Shown one piece after another: positions 1-8,319 of a stretch of 64,000 nt of DNA. How positions within the stretch are numbered: the stretch's first letter is position 1; every line of letters starts with the position of its first letter. The position numbers and the translations under genes are program-made. This stretch comes from Pirellulales bacterium (GTDB lineage: Bacteria > Planctomycetota > Planctomycetia > Pirellulales > JACPPG01), in contig DASYDW010000030.1 in NCBI GenBank assembly GCA_036499395.1, positions 1-64,000 of the forward strand. Direction: 5' to 3'. The notes beneath the pieces are model-generated. The model saw nothing but the letters and a program-made list of their open reading frames with translations. It was not told where the DNA came from and did no database searches.

Positions 1-84
1 AGGGCGTCGCACCACTTCGGCTTTTTTATTTTGTGCGCGGATCAATCCTCAGCGCACGGCGACAGGAATGGGAAGGAGCCGAGC

Positions 85-390
85 ATGGCGGTCGATGGTG
101 AACATTGGCAGAGGGCGCAGGAACGCGTCGAGTCGAACAAAAACGTGAGCAAAGAAAGGCACACCCTTCGAATGCCAGCAAGCAACCGAAAGCCCGAGCC
201 GCTGACCGCTGCTCCGGTGCGCAGGCGTTGCATCATTTGCGGTGATCCTTCCTACTCGCAATCGGGCGTGCATCCTCAGTGCGCGGCCAAAAAGGCCGGC
301 GCGATTGCGCTGGCCGCTCAAAAGGCTCTCGAAGTCGAGAAGCCGAAGCCCGTCCGTCCGCAATGGGCGCAACGCAAGTGGGGAGCATAG
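85..390 (+). CDS. small hypothetical protein with a C-x2-C-x10-H-x2-C cluster
   Basis: This encodes 101 residues. I chose the ATG at 85 because GGAAGGAG lies about seven bases upstream; an in-frame start at 31 has no such site. The N-terminal half is polar and probably disordered. Residues 49-66 carry Cys49, Cys52, His63 and Cys66 around the segment ICGDPSYSQSGVHPQC, a spacing that could hold one zinc ion. The C-terminus is basic and Ala/Lys-rich. I do not recognise a named family and no function can be given. It is read in the same direction as the desaturase 187 bases downstream, but the spacing does not suggest tight co-transcription. Confidence 0.6.
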   Translation: MAVDGEHWQRAQERVESNKNVSKERHTLRMPASNRKPEPLTAAPVRRRCIICGDPSYSQSGVHPQCAAKKAGAIALAAQKALEVEKPKPVRPQWAQRKWGA

Positions 391-577
391 GCAGGCTTTT
401 CCGAGACTTGCGGGTCGCCAAATCGCGAGATTCGGGCAAAGATCAGCCAAAATTCGATCGCCACACCCTGGACAGAGTACGGGGGCGCTCTGGTACGATT
501 TGAGGGTTTGCATCTCTCAGCCGGCTGCAAATCATGATCGCTTTGGGCAGCTTTGGCTGATTCTCAAGGATGACAAT

Positions 578-1561
578 ATGGCGACGACCGAGATTGCCGT
601 ACCGCCAGCCTCTCCGCTTGCCCGTCCCGTCGAGACGGAGCCAGTACGGATCTATTGGCAGTATGCCATCAATTTGGCGCTGATCCACCTGCTGGCCCTG
701 CTGGCTTTCGTGCCCTGGTTTTTCAGTTGGGCCGGATTGGCTGCGTGCCTGGTGGGGCTGTATGTGTTTGGGACGCTGGGGATCAACCTCGCGTTTCACC
801 GCATGCTTACGCATCAGTCGTTGAAGCTTCCGCGATGGCTGGAATACAGCTTCTCGACGCTGGCCGTCTGCTGCTTGCAGGATTCGCCGGCGCGCTGGGT
901 GGCCATTCATCGCATGCATCATCAGCATTCGGACGAACAGTCCGATCCGCATAGCCCCCTTGTCAATCTGCTGTGGGGACATTTTGGTTGGATCATTTTG
1001 AAGAACGGCAATCACGACAAGACGTTTCATTACGAGAACTATTGCCGCGACATTCTGCGCGACCCGTACTACATGTGGCTCGAGCGAAAGCTGCACTGGT
1101 TTTGGGTCTACGTCGCGCACGCGGTGTTGTTTTACCTGGTGGGGTTCGCCGCCGGTTGGGCCACGACGGGAAACGTGATGCACGGCGTGCAACTGGGCGC
1201 CAGCCTGCTGGTGTGGGGCGTGCTCGTTCGTACCGTGCTGGTCTGGCACATTACCTGGACGGTGAATTCGCTGGGACACATTTACGGCTATCAAAATTAC
1301 GAAACGGGCGATTCGAGCCGTAATAATTTCTTGTTTGCCTTGATCACCAACGGCGATGGTTGGCACAACAACCATCATGCCTTTCAACGCTGTGCGGCGC
1401 ACGGCCACAAGTGGTGGGAGTTCGACGTCACGTACAGCACAATCCGCCTGCTGGAGCGGTGTGGCCTGGCGACTGACGTTGTGACAGCGCCCCTTAAAGA
1501 TAATCGGCCGCGCGGCACGGATAACGCTCGGCAGCGCCGGGCTGTCAACAAGCCACGCTGA
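578..1561 (+). CDS. acyl-CoA/fatty acid desaturase, delta-9 type
   Basis: This encodes a 327-residue integral membrane di-iron desaturase that introduces a double bond into saturated acyl chains. All three histidine boxes of the family are visible: HRMLTH (residues 74-79), HRMHH (111-115) and HNNHH (263-267). Hydrophobic segments precede box one (about 30-72) and lie between boxes two and three (about 172-228), the usual four-helix arrangement. The frame stays open upstream to 242, but ATG 578 has an AAGGA at 566-570 and fits family length. It likely adjusts membrane lipid fluidity. The exact substrate (acyl-CoA or acyl-lipid) and position cannot be read from the sequence. Confidence 0.93.
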   Translation: MATTEIAVPPASPLARPVETEPVRIYWQYAINLALIHLLALLAFVPWFFSWAGLAACLVGLYVFGTLGINLAFHRMLTHQSLKLPRWLEYSFSTLAVCCLQDSPARWVAIHRMHHQHSDEQSDPHSPLVNLLWGHFGWIILKNGNHDKTFHYENYCRDILRDPYYMWLERKLHWFWVYVAHAVLFYLVGFAAGWATTGNVMHGVQLGASLLVWGVLVRTVLVWHITWTVNSLGHIYGYQNYETGDSSRNNFLFALITNGDGWHNNHHAFQRCAAHGHKWWEFDVTYSTIRLLERCGLATDVVTAPLKDNRPRGTDNARQRRAVNKPR

Positions 1562-1875
1562 ATAGCGCCAGGCTTTCTAAACGGTTCCTCGGTTGCGGCG
1601 TTCCGAACGCGCTAGCGACGCACTCCGCTGTAACGGACCGAAATCCGGCGTCGTTTCATGTGCCTGTTTTGGTTGATTTTTGAGCAGGCCCATCCAGAAA
1701 GCTGATAAACCTGATGAGTTTCTGGCTAAATGCTTGATAAGTGTCCTTTTGCATGGACGGGCCCGCATAACCCTCGTAAGGTCGAGTTACATGGTTTGAG
1801 GCCGACTTACGCCGCGCCGACCCCCCGCCGTGTCGCAGCTCCTTTGAGAAGCACACGGCGATCGGGACGGAAGCA
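1562..1875. other. intergenic region with a short inverted repeat
   Basis: There are 314 bases without a supported gene between the desaturase and the GloVer protein. An inverted repeat, CCAGAAA (1694-1700) and TTTCTGG (1719-1725), surrounds an 18-base AT-rich loop. It could be an operator or a weak hairpin. No clear promoter hexamers or terminator T-run were found. Confidence 0.35.
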
Positions 1876-4800
1876 ATGCGCAACCATGTCTGGCCCTATG
1901 TCTGCAGGCAGGCGAACCGAGTCGTCGGCCGTGGCCATGCGAAGCGTCGCCACCTTTCGCGTCCCACCCCGCGATCGTTCGAGTTTCTCGAATCGCGACG
2001 ATTGCTGGCCATCGACAGCACCCCGGGGGTAAGCACGAGCGGTTCTCTGGTCGCCCCGTCACTGACCACCACAAACGCCTCGCCGGCTGTCGCCTCGCAG
2101 TTGGCGCACATCTTCACCGGACAGGCGAATGCCGGCGCGTATCCTTATTCCACTTTGACGCTGATCGGATCAACGTTTTATGGAATGACCGAAGGTGGGG
2201 GCGACACCGACCAAGGCACGATTTTTTCAATCAGCACAAGCGGCTCGAATTTTCAGGTCCTGCACTCGTTCACCGGCGCGGCCAACGATGGCGCCTATCC
2301 TTACGCCGGGGTGACGGTAATCGGATCGACGCTGTATGGTACCGCCAATAGCGGCGGCGCGTCGAATGAAGGAGTTGTCTTTTCGATCGGCACGACCGGC
2401 TCAGGCTTTCAGGTGCTGCATTCCTTCTCGGGCACGACCACCGATGGTGCTTATCCCTACGCCGGCCTGAATGCGATCAATTCCACGCTCTATGGAGTTA
2501 CCAACAACGGCGGTACCGCCAACCAAGGAACCGTGTTTTCGATCGGCAGTGGCGAGGCAGGCTTTCAAGTCTTGCACTCGTTTACCGGAACCACGACCGA
2601 CGGCGCCTATCCGTACTCCGGCATGACCTCGGTCGGCTCGACCCTGTACGGGACAACCAACAATGGCGGCACCGCAGGCAATGGAGTTGTGTTTTCGATC
2701 GGTAGCACGGGCACTAATTTCTCGGTCGTGCATTCATTTTCCGGCAGCACAACCGATGGCGCCATCCCCGACGCGGTGTTAGTCGTCAGCGGTTCGACAC
2801 TGTACGGCACGACCGACGAGGGAGGTTCGGCAAACCAAGGGACCGTATTTGCAGTTGGCACGACAGGGACCGGCTTTCAGCTGTTGCACTCCTTCACCGG
2901 CACGACGACCGACGGCGCCTTTCCCAAGGCGGGGCTCGTCCTCAGCGGCTCGACTTTGTATGGCACGACGGTCAACGGCGGCGCCGCGAGCGATGGCACT
3001 GTCTTCTCACTGAGCACCGCGGGGACGGGTTTTCAACTGCTGCACTCATTCTCAGGCGGCGCCGATGGTCAGCTTCCGTTCGGTAGTCTGACTTTGGTGG
3101 GAACCGCCCTGTTTGGCACTACAAATGGCGGTTCCACGGGGGCGAATGTGGGCACCCTGTTCTCCGTGGGAACCAGTGGTGCGAACTTTCAGGTCCTACA
3201 TACTTTCACGCTGGGCAATGACGGGCAGTATCCGTATTCGAACTTGCTCGTCGTCGGATCGACACTCTATGGCACTACGTCCGAAGGGGGCACGAGCCAG
3301 TCCGGCGTGGTCTACTCGATTAACGCAGACGGCACCAACTACAAGATTCTGCACTCTTTCACGGGCGCGACCAACGACGGCGCCTATCCCTACGCCGGGC
3401 TGACCATCATCGGCTCGACCCTATATGGCACAACGAACAACGGCGGAACGGCCAACGAAGGGACCGTGTTTTCGATCAGCACCAGCGGCACTGGCTTTCA
3501 AGTGCTGCACTCCTTTACCGGCGCGACCAATGACGGCGCGTATCCCTACGCCGCAGTGACGGCGATCGGCTCGACGCTGTATGGCACGACTAACAACGGC
3601 GGAACCGTGGGCAACGGAGTGCTGTTTTCGATCGGCAGTAATGGCTCCGGCTTTTCCGTACTCCATTCGTTTACCGGAACTACGACCGACGGGGCCATTC
3701 CCGATGGAGTGCTGGTCGTCAATGGCTCGACCATGTACGGCACGACCGATGAGGGGGGAACCGCCAACCAAGGAACCGTATTCGCCATCAGTACGGCAGG
3801 GACCGGATTCCAGCTTTTGCATTCGTTCACTGGCACGACCACCGACGGTGCGTTTCCCAAAGTGGGTATGACCCTCAGCGGCGCGACGCTGTATGGCGCG
3901 ACGGTCAACGGGGGCACATCTGGCAATGGAACTGTATTCTCGCTGAGCACCACGGGCACCGGCTTTCAGCTGTTGCACTCGTTCAATGGCGCCGCCGACG
4001 GTGCGCTCCCTTTTGGAAGCGTGCTGCTGGTCGGCTCGACGTTATACGGCACGACCAATGGCGGGTCTTCCGGATCAAACCAAGGGACGGTGTATTCCGT
4101 CGGCACCGGCGGCGCGAACTTTCAAGTGCTGCATACGTTCAGCGCCACGACGGACGGTGCCTATCCCTTCGCGGGGTTGACGCTCGTCGGGTCGACCCTT
4201 TACGGGACGACCAACGGTGGCGGCGGTACGCTCAACGATGGCACGATCTATACGATCACCGGCGCCTTGCCGGACGGCCCCCAGGTGTTGGGCGTGGTGG
4301 TCGATGGCCTGAATTGGTCAGCGAGCTTCAATCAGATGCTGCAGACCGGCAGCCTAGGAAATGGCAATGGCTATTTGATCCCGGCCGGATCGACGGCCCA
4401 AGTGGCCGCTCTGCCGTGGACAAATGTGAACCAGATTCAGATTCAGTTCAACGAAAGCGTCCACGTACAACAAGCGAGCCTGGTCATCAGTGGGCTCAGT
4501 GCCAGCGGCTATGCGTTTTCGAACTTCAGCTACAACAGCACGACGAATACCGCGGTCTGGACGCTGGCCAATCCGTTGGGGCCCGACCGGATAAGCCTGA
4601 GCTTGAAATCGACCGGCGCGAATGCCGTCACCGACAGCGCTGGAACTCCGCTCGATGGCGATTGGACGAACAGCGTCAGCAATTATCCTTCCGGCGATGG
4701 CACAGCCGGCGGTGATTTCAATATCGCTTTGAGCACGTTGTCGGCCGATGCTAACAAGGATGGCATCGTCAATGGTCAGGATATCGCGTTGGTTTCGTCC

Positions 4801-5340
4801 AGCTGGTTAAAGCAAAACCCGTTCGCTGATTTCAACGGCGACGGCATTGTCAACGCGCAGGACCTGGCAATCGTCTCGTCGTCCTGGCTGCATACGCTGC
4901 CGGCAGCGGGGCCCGCCGCGAGCCCGGCGGCGATCTCAGCGGCTGCGCCGCTGGAGAAGTTCAGCGGTACGTCGACTGACGGAGCAAACACTGTGACCCT
5001 GACGAGCGCTTCGAACGAATTCGCCCCCGCCGTGAAAATGGCGAACGTGTCTGCCTGGATCGGCCTTCCGCTCAAACCACCGGTGCCGGCGGGATTTGTC
5101 ACGGCGTTTCACGCGTCTGAGCGGGGAGCATCTTTCGTCGGCCCGGTGATTACCGCGACCATCGACCGCGTTATGCAAGGCCAAGAAGGAAGTGACTCCT
5201 TGGCAAGCGATTGTTGGATTGATGGCTCGACAGTGTTCGACGGAACGACGGCATCAGCACGCGCACGATCTCATTGGGCGACACTCGACGACGAGATGCT
5301 GTCGCAGTTGGCAGCGCCCGCTGGCCAGCACGATTCCTAG
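1876..5340 (+). CDS. giant exported GloVer tandem-repeat protein with LESRRLLA N-motif and dockerin
   Basis: This encodes 1154 residues. A basic N-terminus leads to FEFLESRRLLA (residues 35-45), the planctomycete N-terminal motif of very large extracellular proteins. Residues about 76-795 are 14 tandem units of about 52 residues with the core GSTLYGTTNNGG and HSFTG, the GloVer choice-of-anchor repeat. Residues about 803-950 form a beta-rich domain, followed by a type I dockerin with two Ca-binding loops (DANKDGIVNGQD and DFNGDGIVNAQD, about 957-1006). The protein ends in a low-complexity stretch and the tail DDEMLSQLAAPAG. The last 350 residues match the 59567-63694 protein. A GGACGGAAG precedes the ATG. 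Function is unknown; a cell-surface or matrix role is inferred. Confidence 0.88.
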   Translation: MRNHVWPYVCRQANRVVGRGHAKRRHLSRPTPRSFEFLESRRLLAIDSTPGVSTSGSLVAPSLTTTNASPAVASQLAHIFTGQANAGAYPYSTLTLIGSTFYGMTEGGGDTDQGTIFSISTSGSNFQVLHSFTGAANDGAYPYAGVTVIGSTLYGTANSGGASNEGVVFSIGTTGSGFQVLHSFSGTTTDGAYPYAGLNAINSTLYGVTNNGGTANQGTVFSIGSGEAGFQVLHSFTGTTTDGAYPYSGMTSVGSTLYGTTNNGGTAGNGVVFSIGSTGTNFSVVHSFSGSTTDGAIPDAVLVVSGSTLYGTTDEGGSANQGTVFAVGTTGTGFQLLHSFTGTTTDGAFPKAGLVLSGSTLYGTTVNGGAASDGTVFSLSTAGTGFQLLHSFSGGADGQLPFGSLTLVGTALFGTTNGGSTGANVGTLFSVGTSGANFQVLHTFTLGNDGQYPYSNLLVVGSTLYGTTSEGGTSQSGVVYSINADGTNYKILHSFTGATNDGAYPYAGLTIIGSTLYGTTNNGGTANEGTVFSISTSGTGFQVLHSFTGATNDGAYPYAAVTAIGSTLYGTTNNGGTVGNGVLFSIGSNGSGFSVLHSFTGTTTDGAIPDGVLVVNGSTMYGTTDEGGTANQGTVFAISTAGTGFQLLHSFTGTTTDGAFPKVGMTLSGATLYGATVNGGTSGNGTVFSLSTTGTGFQLLHSFNGAADGALPFGSVLLVGSTLYGTTNGGSSGSNQGTVYSVGTGGANFQVLHTFSATTDGAYPFAGLTLVGSTLYGTTNGGGGTLNDGTIYTITGALPDGPQVLGVVVDGLNWSASFNQMLQTGSLGNGNGYLIPAGSTAQVAALPWTNVNQIQIQFNESVHVQQASLVISGLSASGYAFSNFSYNSTTNTAVWTLANPLGPDRISLSLKSTGANAVTDSAGTPLDGDWTNSVSNYPSGDGTAGGDFNIALSTLSADANKDGIVNGQDIALVSSSWLKQNPFADFNGDGIVNAQDLAIVSSSWLHTLPAAGPAASPAAISAAAPLEKFSGTSTDGANTVTLTSASNEFAPAVKMANVSAWIGLPLKPPVPAGFVTAFHASERGASFVGPVITATIDRVMQGQEGSDSLASDCWIDGSTVFDGTTASARARSHWATLDDEMLSQLAAPAGQHDS
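2101..4263 (+). repeat. 14 tandem GloVer repeats, with a six-unit block duplicated
   Basis: Units of about 156 bp repeat in frame. Landmark variants show higher order: AIPD in units 5 and 11, AFPK in 6 and 12, LPFG in 7 and 13, HTF in 8 and 14. The offset between AIPD copies is 933 bp (2761 to 3694). Units 3-8 therefore appear to be duplicated as units 9-14. Confidence 0.85.
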
Positions 5341-5633
5341 GCATTGTGCTTGACTAACGCGATCATCCGGCACCCGGCGTATACCAGCATCACCGCGCAA
5401 AGGCCCAACAGCGACCAGCGCAGATAGCTCGCCGCCGCGAACGACAGCCCCACACCTGTCCACAGCGCCACGTGCGCCGCGACGCAGACGGGGCATTTTG
5501 GCACGACGGCCCACAGGCCGATGGCCAATGCGCCGGCGACGAGATCGGAGCCGCAGCTCGCACGGCGTGACAACGTCGATCTGCCGCTAGCGCAACATTC
5601 GGCTCGGCGAAAGATTACTTTTCGTGACAACAT
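5337..5633 (-). CDS. small membrane protein with KCPVC motif
   Basis: This encodes 98 residues. A basic Cys-containing N-terminus is followed by two or three hydrophobic segments (about 29-43, 52-68 and 74-90). The motif KCPVC (about residues 47-51) puts a CxxC pair at the edge of the first and second helices. The start overlaps the end of the DUF899 gene by 19 bases, so the two are probably translationally coupled. Its stop codon overlaps, antisense, the stop codon of the GloVer gene at 5338-5340. I do not recognise the family; the thiol pair beside a thioredoxin-like neighbour suggests redox or metal handling, which is inference. Confidence 0.6.
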   Translation of the reverse strand: MLSRKVIFRRAECCASGRSTLSRRASCGSDLVAGALAIGLWAVVPKCPVCVAAHVALWTGVGLSFAAASYLRWSLLGLCAVMLVYAGCRMIALVKHNA

Positions 5634-6376
5634 GACTTAGCAGCCTGTAACGTCGGTTCGTATTTGTCGTGATGGCGCACCCAGCTCATGGGTGCTGGAA
5701 GCGCGTCCTCGTCGCGCCCTTTCGGCGACCGATCGAGGATCACGTACGTCCCCAGCATCGCCTCGAGGCTGCGGGCAAAACCTGAATAAGTGTGAAAGAT
5801 CTCGCCGCTTGGATCTTTATAGAAGCAACTCAAGCCGGGGTTGTCTTCGCCATGCGGCGGAATAGTGGCGAAGTTATAGGCGTTCGCCTTGCTGGCGACC
5901 TCGGCCGGCGTGAAATGCACCCCGAAATCGCGATTGAAATCCGTACTGGCCGACGAGACCCATGGGAATCGCCAACCCATACGAGACTTGAACGCGGTGA
6001 GCTTTGCCAGCGGTGCCCGCGAGACCGCGACCAGCGAGACATCGCGACCGCGCAGATGTTCGATTGCGCCATTCACGTGATCCATCACATACGAACAGCC
6101 GGGGCAACCCTCGTCCCAATCCGGGTTGAACATGAAGTGATATGTGGCCAGTTGGCTGCAACCGGCGAATAGTCCGGCGAGGTTCGTTTCGCCCTGCAGC
6201 GATTGAAATTTGTATTGCTTCTCGACCTGCGTCCAAGGGAGAGCCCGACGCTGGCGACTAAGCTCGTCCGAGAGTCGCGTAAGTTCCTTCTCCTTGGCCA
6301 GGAAGGCACTGTGGGCGCGCCGCCACTCGTCGTGAGAGACAACCGTATGATCCGGGGTGGTCGTGGTAGAGTTCAT
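5615..6376 (-). CDS. DUF899 family thioredoxin-like protein
   Basis: This encodes 253 residues starting at the ATG at 6376, which has GAGGAG upstream; an in-frame start 16 codons earlier has no site. The whole length matches the DUF899 family, which is predicted to adopt a thioredoxin fold. CPGC (residues 91-94) sits where a thioredoxin active site would be, after the hydrophobic strand TYHFMFNPDW. The C-terminus ends in a Cys pair, SCCHEK. It is likely cytoplasmic since no signal peptide is seen. It lies between an SRPBCC gene (48 bases upstream) and a CPVC membrane protein (overlapping), so the three probably form one transcript. The reaction is unknown. Confidence 0.85.
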   Translation of the reverse strand: MNSTTTTPDHTVVSHDEWRRAHSAFLAKEKELTRLSDELSRQRRALPWTQVEKQYKFQSLQGETNLAGLFAGCSQLATYHFMFNPDWDEGCPGCSYVMDHVNGAIEHLRGRDVSLVAVSRAPLAKLTAFKSRMGWRFPWVSSASTDFNRDFGVHFTPAEVASKANAYNFATIPPHGEDNPGLSCFYKDPSGEIFHTYSGFARSLEAMLGTYVILDRSPKGRDEDALPAPMSWVRHHDKYEPTLQAAKSCCHEK

Positions 6377-6424
6377 GGTCGATTGCTCCTCGATCGTAAA
6401 GCGTAGGGGGATTGATCGCAGCAA

Positions 6425-6895
6425 TTACTTCTTGGGTTGCGATGCCCGACGTTCGGCTCGCTGGCGAATTTGTTCGAGCCAGTGATTCCAGCCCTTGGGC
6501 ATACCGTCGCGATGGTCGGGCAAGATCAGCCCGATGGCGCGATGCACAAATTTCAGTTGTGTCCCGCTCCCTTGTGCGGTCAATCGATATTGAATGTGAT
6601 TTACCGTGGGATACGACATCATCATGGGCCCGGTAATCTCGAGCAATGTGGGCGGTTTGATGACCTGCACATGCCCCCAGAAATGTCCCGTGTTGTTCCC
6701 GAGATCGCGAAACCAGCGTCCGCCCGGCCAGGGCTCGATCGATAGCGGCATCGGCGTGCCGTCCATCATTTGTGCTTGGGGGCCGAGTTCATCGAGCATG
6801 GCTTCGAAGGCAATGTCGATCGGCGCCTCGATCGTGATTTCCTTGAGGATCTCGAGAGAGTCGATCGTATCCTGGGATTGAACTTGGGCTGTCAT
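6425..6895 (-). CDS. SRPBCC (AHSA1-like) domain protein
   Basis: This encodes 156 residues forming a single START/SRPBCC helix-grip domain. The opening EITIEAPIDIAFEAMLDELG, the Gly/Trp turn PGGRWFRDLG and the long C-terminal helix with GWNHWLEQIRQRAERR are typical. These domains bind hydrophobic ligands in a cavity, but the ligand cannot be named. It is the first gene of a leftward trio with DUF899 and a CPVC membrane protein. An inverted repeat 57 bases before the start (6952-6971) is a likely operator. Proteins of this group usually sit next to an ArsR repressor; none is adjacent here. Confidence 0.85.
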   Translation of the reverse strand: MTAQVQSQDTIDSLEILKEITIEAPIDIAFEAMLDELGPQAQMMDGTPMPLSIEPWPGGRWFRDLGNNTGHFWGHVQVIKPPTLLEITGPMMMSYPTVNHIQYRLTAQGSGTQLKFVHRAIGLILPDHRDGMPKGWNHWLEQIRQRAERRASQPKK

Positions 6896-6951
6896 GGCGT
6901 TCCTTTCTGGGGGACTGTTCGTCTCTTTACCACTGCGATTGTGCTCGGATT

Positions 6952-6971
6952 ATATTCCCATTACGGAATAT
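6952..6971 (-). promoter_or_regulatory. inverted repeat, probable operator of the SRPBCC-DUF899 operon
   Basis: The arms ATATTCC (6952-6958) and GGAATAT (6965-6971) are a perfect 7-bp inverted repeat with a 6-base spacer, in an AT-rich patch upstream of the SRPBCC start at 6895. Size and spacing suit a dimeric winged-helix repressor such as ArsR. Confidence 0.5.
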
Positions 6972-7117
6972 GTCAAGCGGGATGCTTTTCTCTCGTTCAC
7001 CGTCGTTGAATGGTAGCGATTCAGAGCGGGGATACGGCGATCGCCCCCACTTCGATAAACTGGGGCGTCGGAACGAGTTTACCGGCGCGCATCGCACCAT
7101 CCCGAGGAACAGGATCC

Positions 7118-7696
7118 GTGTCAAAGCAACTTGCCAAACAGCGCTGCGCGTGGGCCGGGAACGATCCGCTGATGCAGGCCTATCACGACGACGAATGGGG
7201 CGTGCCGCTGCACGGAGCCCGGGAGCTGTGGGAAATGCTGATGCTCGAAGGCTTTCAGGCCGGACTGGCGTGGATTGTCGTGCTGCGAAAGCGCGAGGCC
7301 TTTCGCCAGGCATTCGCGGGGTTTGATCCTGCCCGGGTGGCGCGATTCAAGGAACAAGACATTCAACGGTTACTCGCGAACCCGGGGATTATTCGCTCGC
7401 GAGCGAAAATCGAAGCCACGATCCAGGGCGCTAAGCTATTTTGCGAGATGGCCGACCGGGGCGAAGACTTTGCCAAGTTCTGCTGGTCGTTCACCAAAAA
7501 CAAAGTGGTGAAGGGGGACGGGAAAAGTTTTCCGACGCAGACTCCGCTGTCCGAGACAATCTCGAAGGAACTGAAACGGCGTGGATTCAAATTCGTGGGG
7601 CCAACGATCATGTACGCCTGGCTGCAGGCCGTGGGGATCGCAAACGATCATTCGGCCGACTGTTTTCGCCGGAAGCGCGTGAAGACCGTTCAGTAA
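7118..7696 (+). CDS. tag: DNA-3-methyladenine glycosylase I
   Basis: This encodes 192 residues, the normal length for Tag, which excises 3-methyladenine from alkylated DNA in base excision repair. The zinc ligands of the family are present: Cys10, His23 in YHDDEWG, and the C-terminal pair His178 and Cys182 in NDHSADC. The helix-hairpin core has LEGFQAGLAW with the conserved Glu44. I chose GTG 7118, with GAGGA nine bases upstream, because the 36 residues before it show no family similarity. It is transcribed away from the SRPBCC trio. Confidence in the family is very high. Confidence 0.95.
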   Translation: MSKQLAKQRCAWAGNDPLMQAYHDDEWGVPLHGARELWEMLMLEGFQAGLAWIVVLRKREAFRQAFAGFDPARVARFKEQDIQRLLANPGIIRSRAKIEATIQGAKLFCEMADRGEDFAKFCWSFTKNKVVKGDGKSFPTQTPLSETISKELKRRGFKFVGPTIMYAWLQAVGIANDHSADCFRRKRVKTVQ

Positions 7697-7849
7697 GTAG
7701 CATCACGTGTAAACCGTAGCCCAAGAGCTCCCTCGCTTTTGCTTTCGAAGCGTCTTTCGGGGTAGTGTCCTTCCAAAACGAGGATATCTCCGCTTTTGCG
7801 AATTGTTAGGTATCCACTAGTCGATACATTTGAAGATGCTATCTACCCT

Positions 7850-7876
7850 TTGACTATAAGGTATAATTGATATAGT
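7850..7876 (+). promoter_or_regulatory. probable vegetative promoter for the 7917 gene
   Basis: An AT-rich island holds TTGACT (7850-7855), a perfect TATAAT (7862-7867) and TATAGT (7871-7876). TTGACT to TATAGT gives a 15-base spacer, shorter than optimal. The contrast with the GC-rich surroundings supports a promoter; the exact pairing of hexamers is uncertain. Confidence 0.45.
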
Positions 7877-7916
7877 CTATATACGTTCTACTTCTCAAAT
7901 CACAAAGGGTGATAGC

Positions 7917-8267
7917 ATGGCAAAAAAGCCTGCTGCGAAATCTGATCGTTCGGACCCCAAGAAAAACAAAAGCCTGGCGATTCGCAATGTGCTGGCGAAG
8001 ATGCCGGCTGCCAAAGCGTCCGACGTGGTGGCTGCCGTCAAGAAAGACTACGGCCACAACGTCAATCAAAACCGGGTCTATATGGTAAAGACCAAGAGCA
8101 ACATGGCGTCCGACGGGCGGGTAAGGTTGCCCAGGACATCAAAGAACACTACGCCCTTGACTTCGCCCGCCTTGTGGGTCGAGGCGATCAAGATTGCCCG
8201 GCTGTTGATCAAGGCCACGGGCAGCGTGCCAAACGCCGTGGCACTTTTGAAGGCCGTCGATAGCTAG
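7917..8267 (+). CDS. small basic conserved-type protein, function unknown
   Basis: This encodes 116 residues with a Lys/Ala-rich start resembling a nucleic-acid-binding tail. A compact alpha/beta-like region around residues 21-62 contains LAIRNVLAKMPAAKASDVVA and NVNQNRVYMVKTK, compatible with a helix-turn-helix. The C-terminus has two amphipathic helices (about 86-116). AAAGGGTGAT lies six bases before the ATG. It is expressed alone from the AT-rich promoter upstream and ends at a strong terminator. I believe similar proteins occur in other planctomycetes but cannot name a family. DNA binding is an inference from composition and helix pattern. Confidence 0.7.
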   Translation: MAKKPAAKSDRSDPKKNKSLAIRNVLAKMPAAKASDVVAAVKKDYGHNVNQNRVYMVKTKSNMASDGRVRLPRTSKNTTPLTSPALWVEAIKIARLLIKATGSVPNAVALLKAVDS

Positions 8268-8319
8268 TCGAAGGCGATCTGCGACACAGCAGACAAAAAA
8301 TAGCAGAAGCGAAAATAGT

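Noticed and set aside
1-30. T-run after a GC-rich segment at the left edge
   Set aside because: It may be the tail of a terminator of a gene outside the window, but the 5' arm of the hairpin cannot be seen, so it was not annotated.
443-1408. Long minus-strand frame opposite the desaturase
   Set aside because: The desaturase has all three His boxes and a ribosome binding site; the antisense product is Arg/Gln/His-rich with no recognisable motif.
2101-4263. Tandem repeats as a mobile or satellite element
   Set aside because: Every unit is in frame within one protein and follows the GloVer pattern; no transposase or terminal repeat is present.
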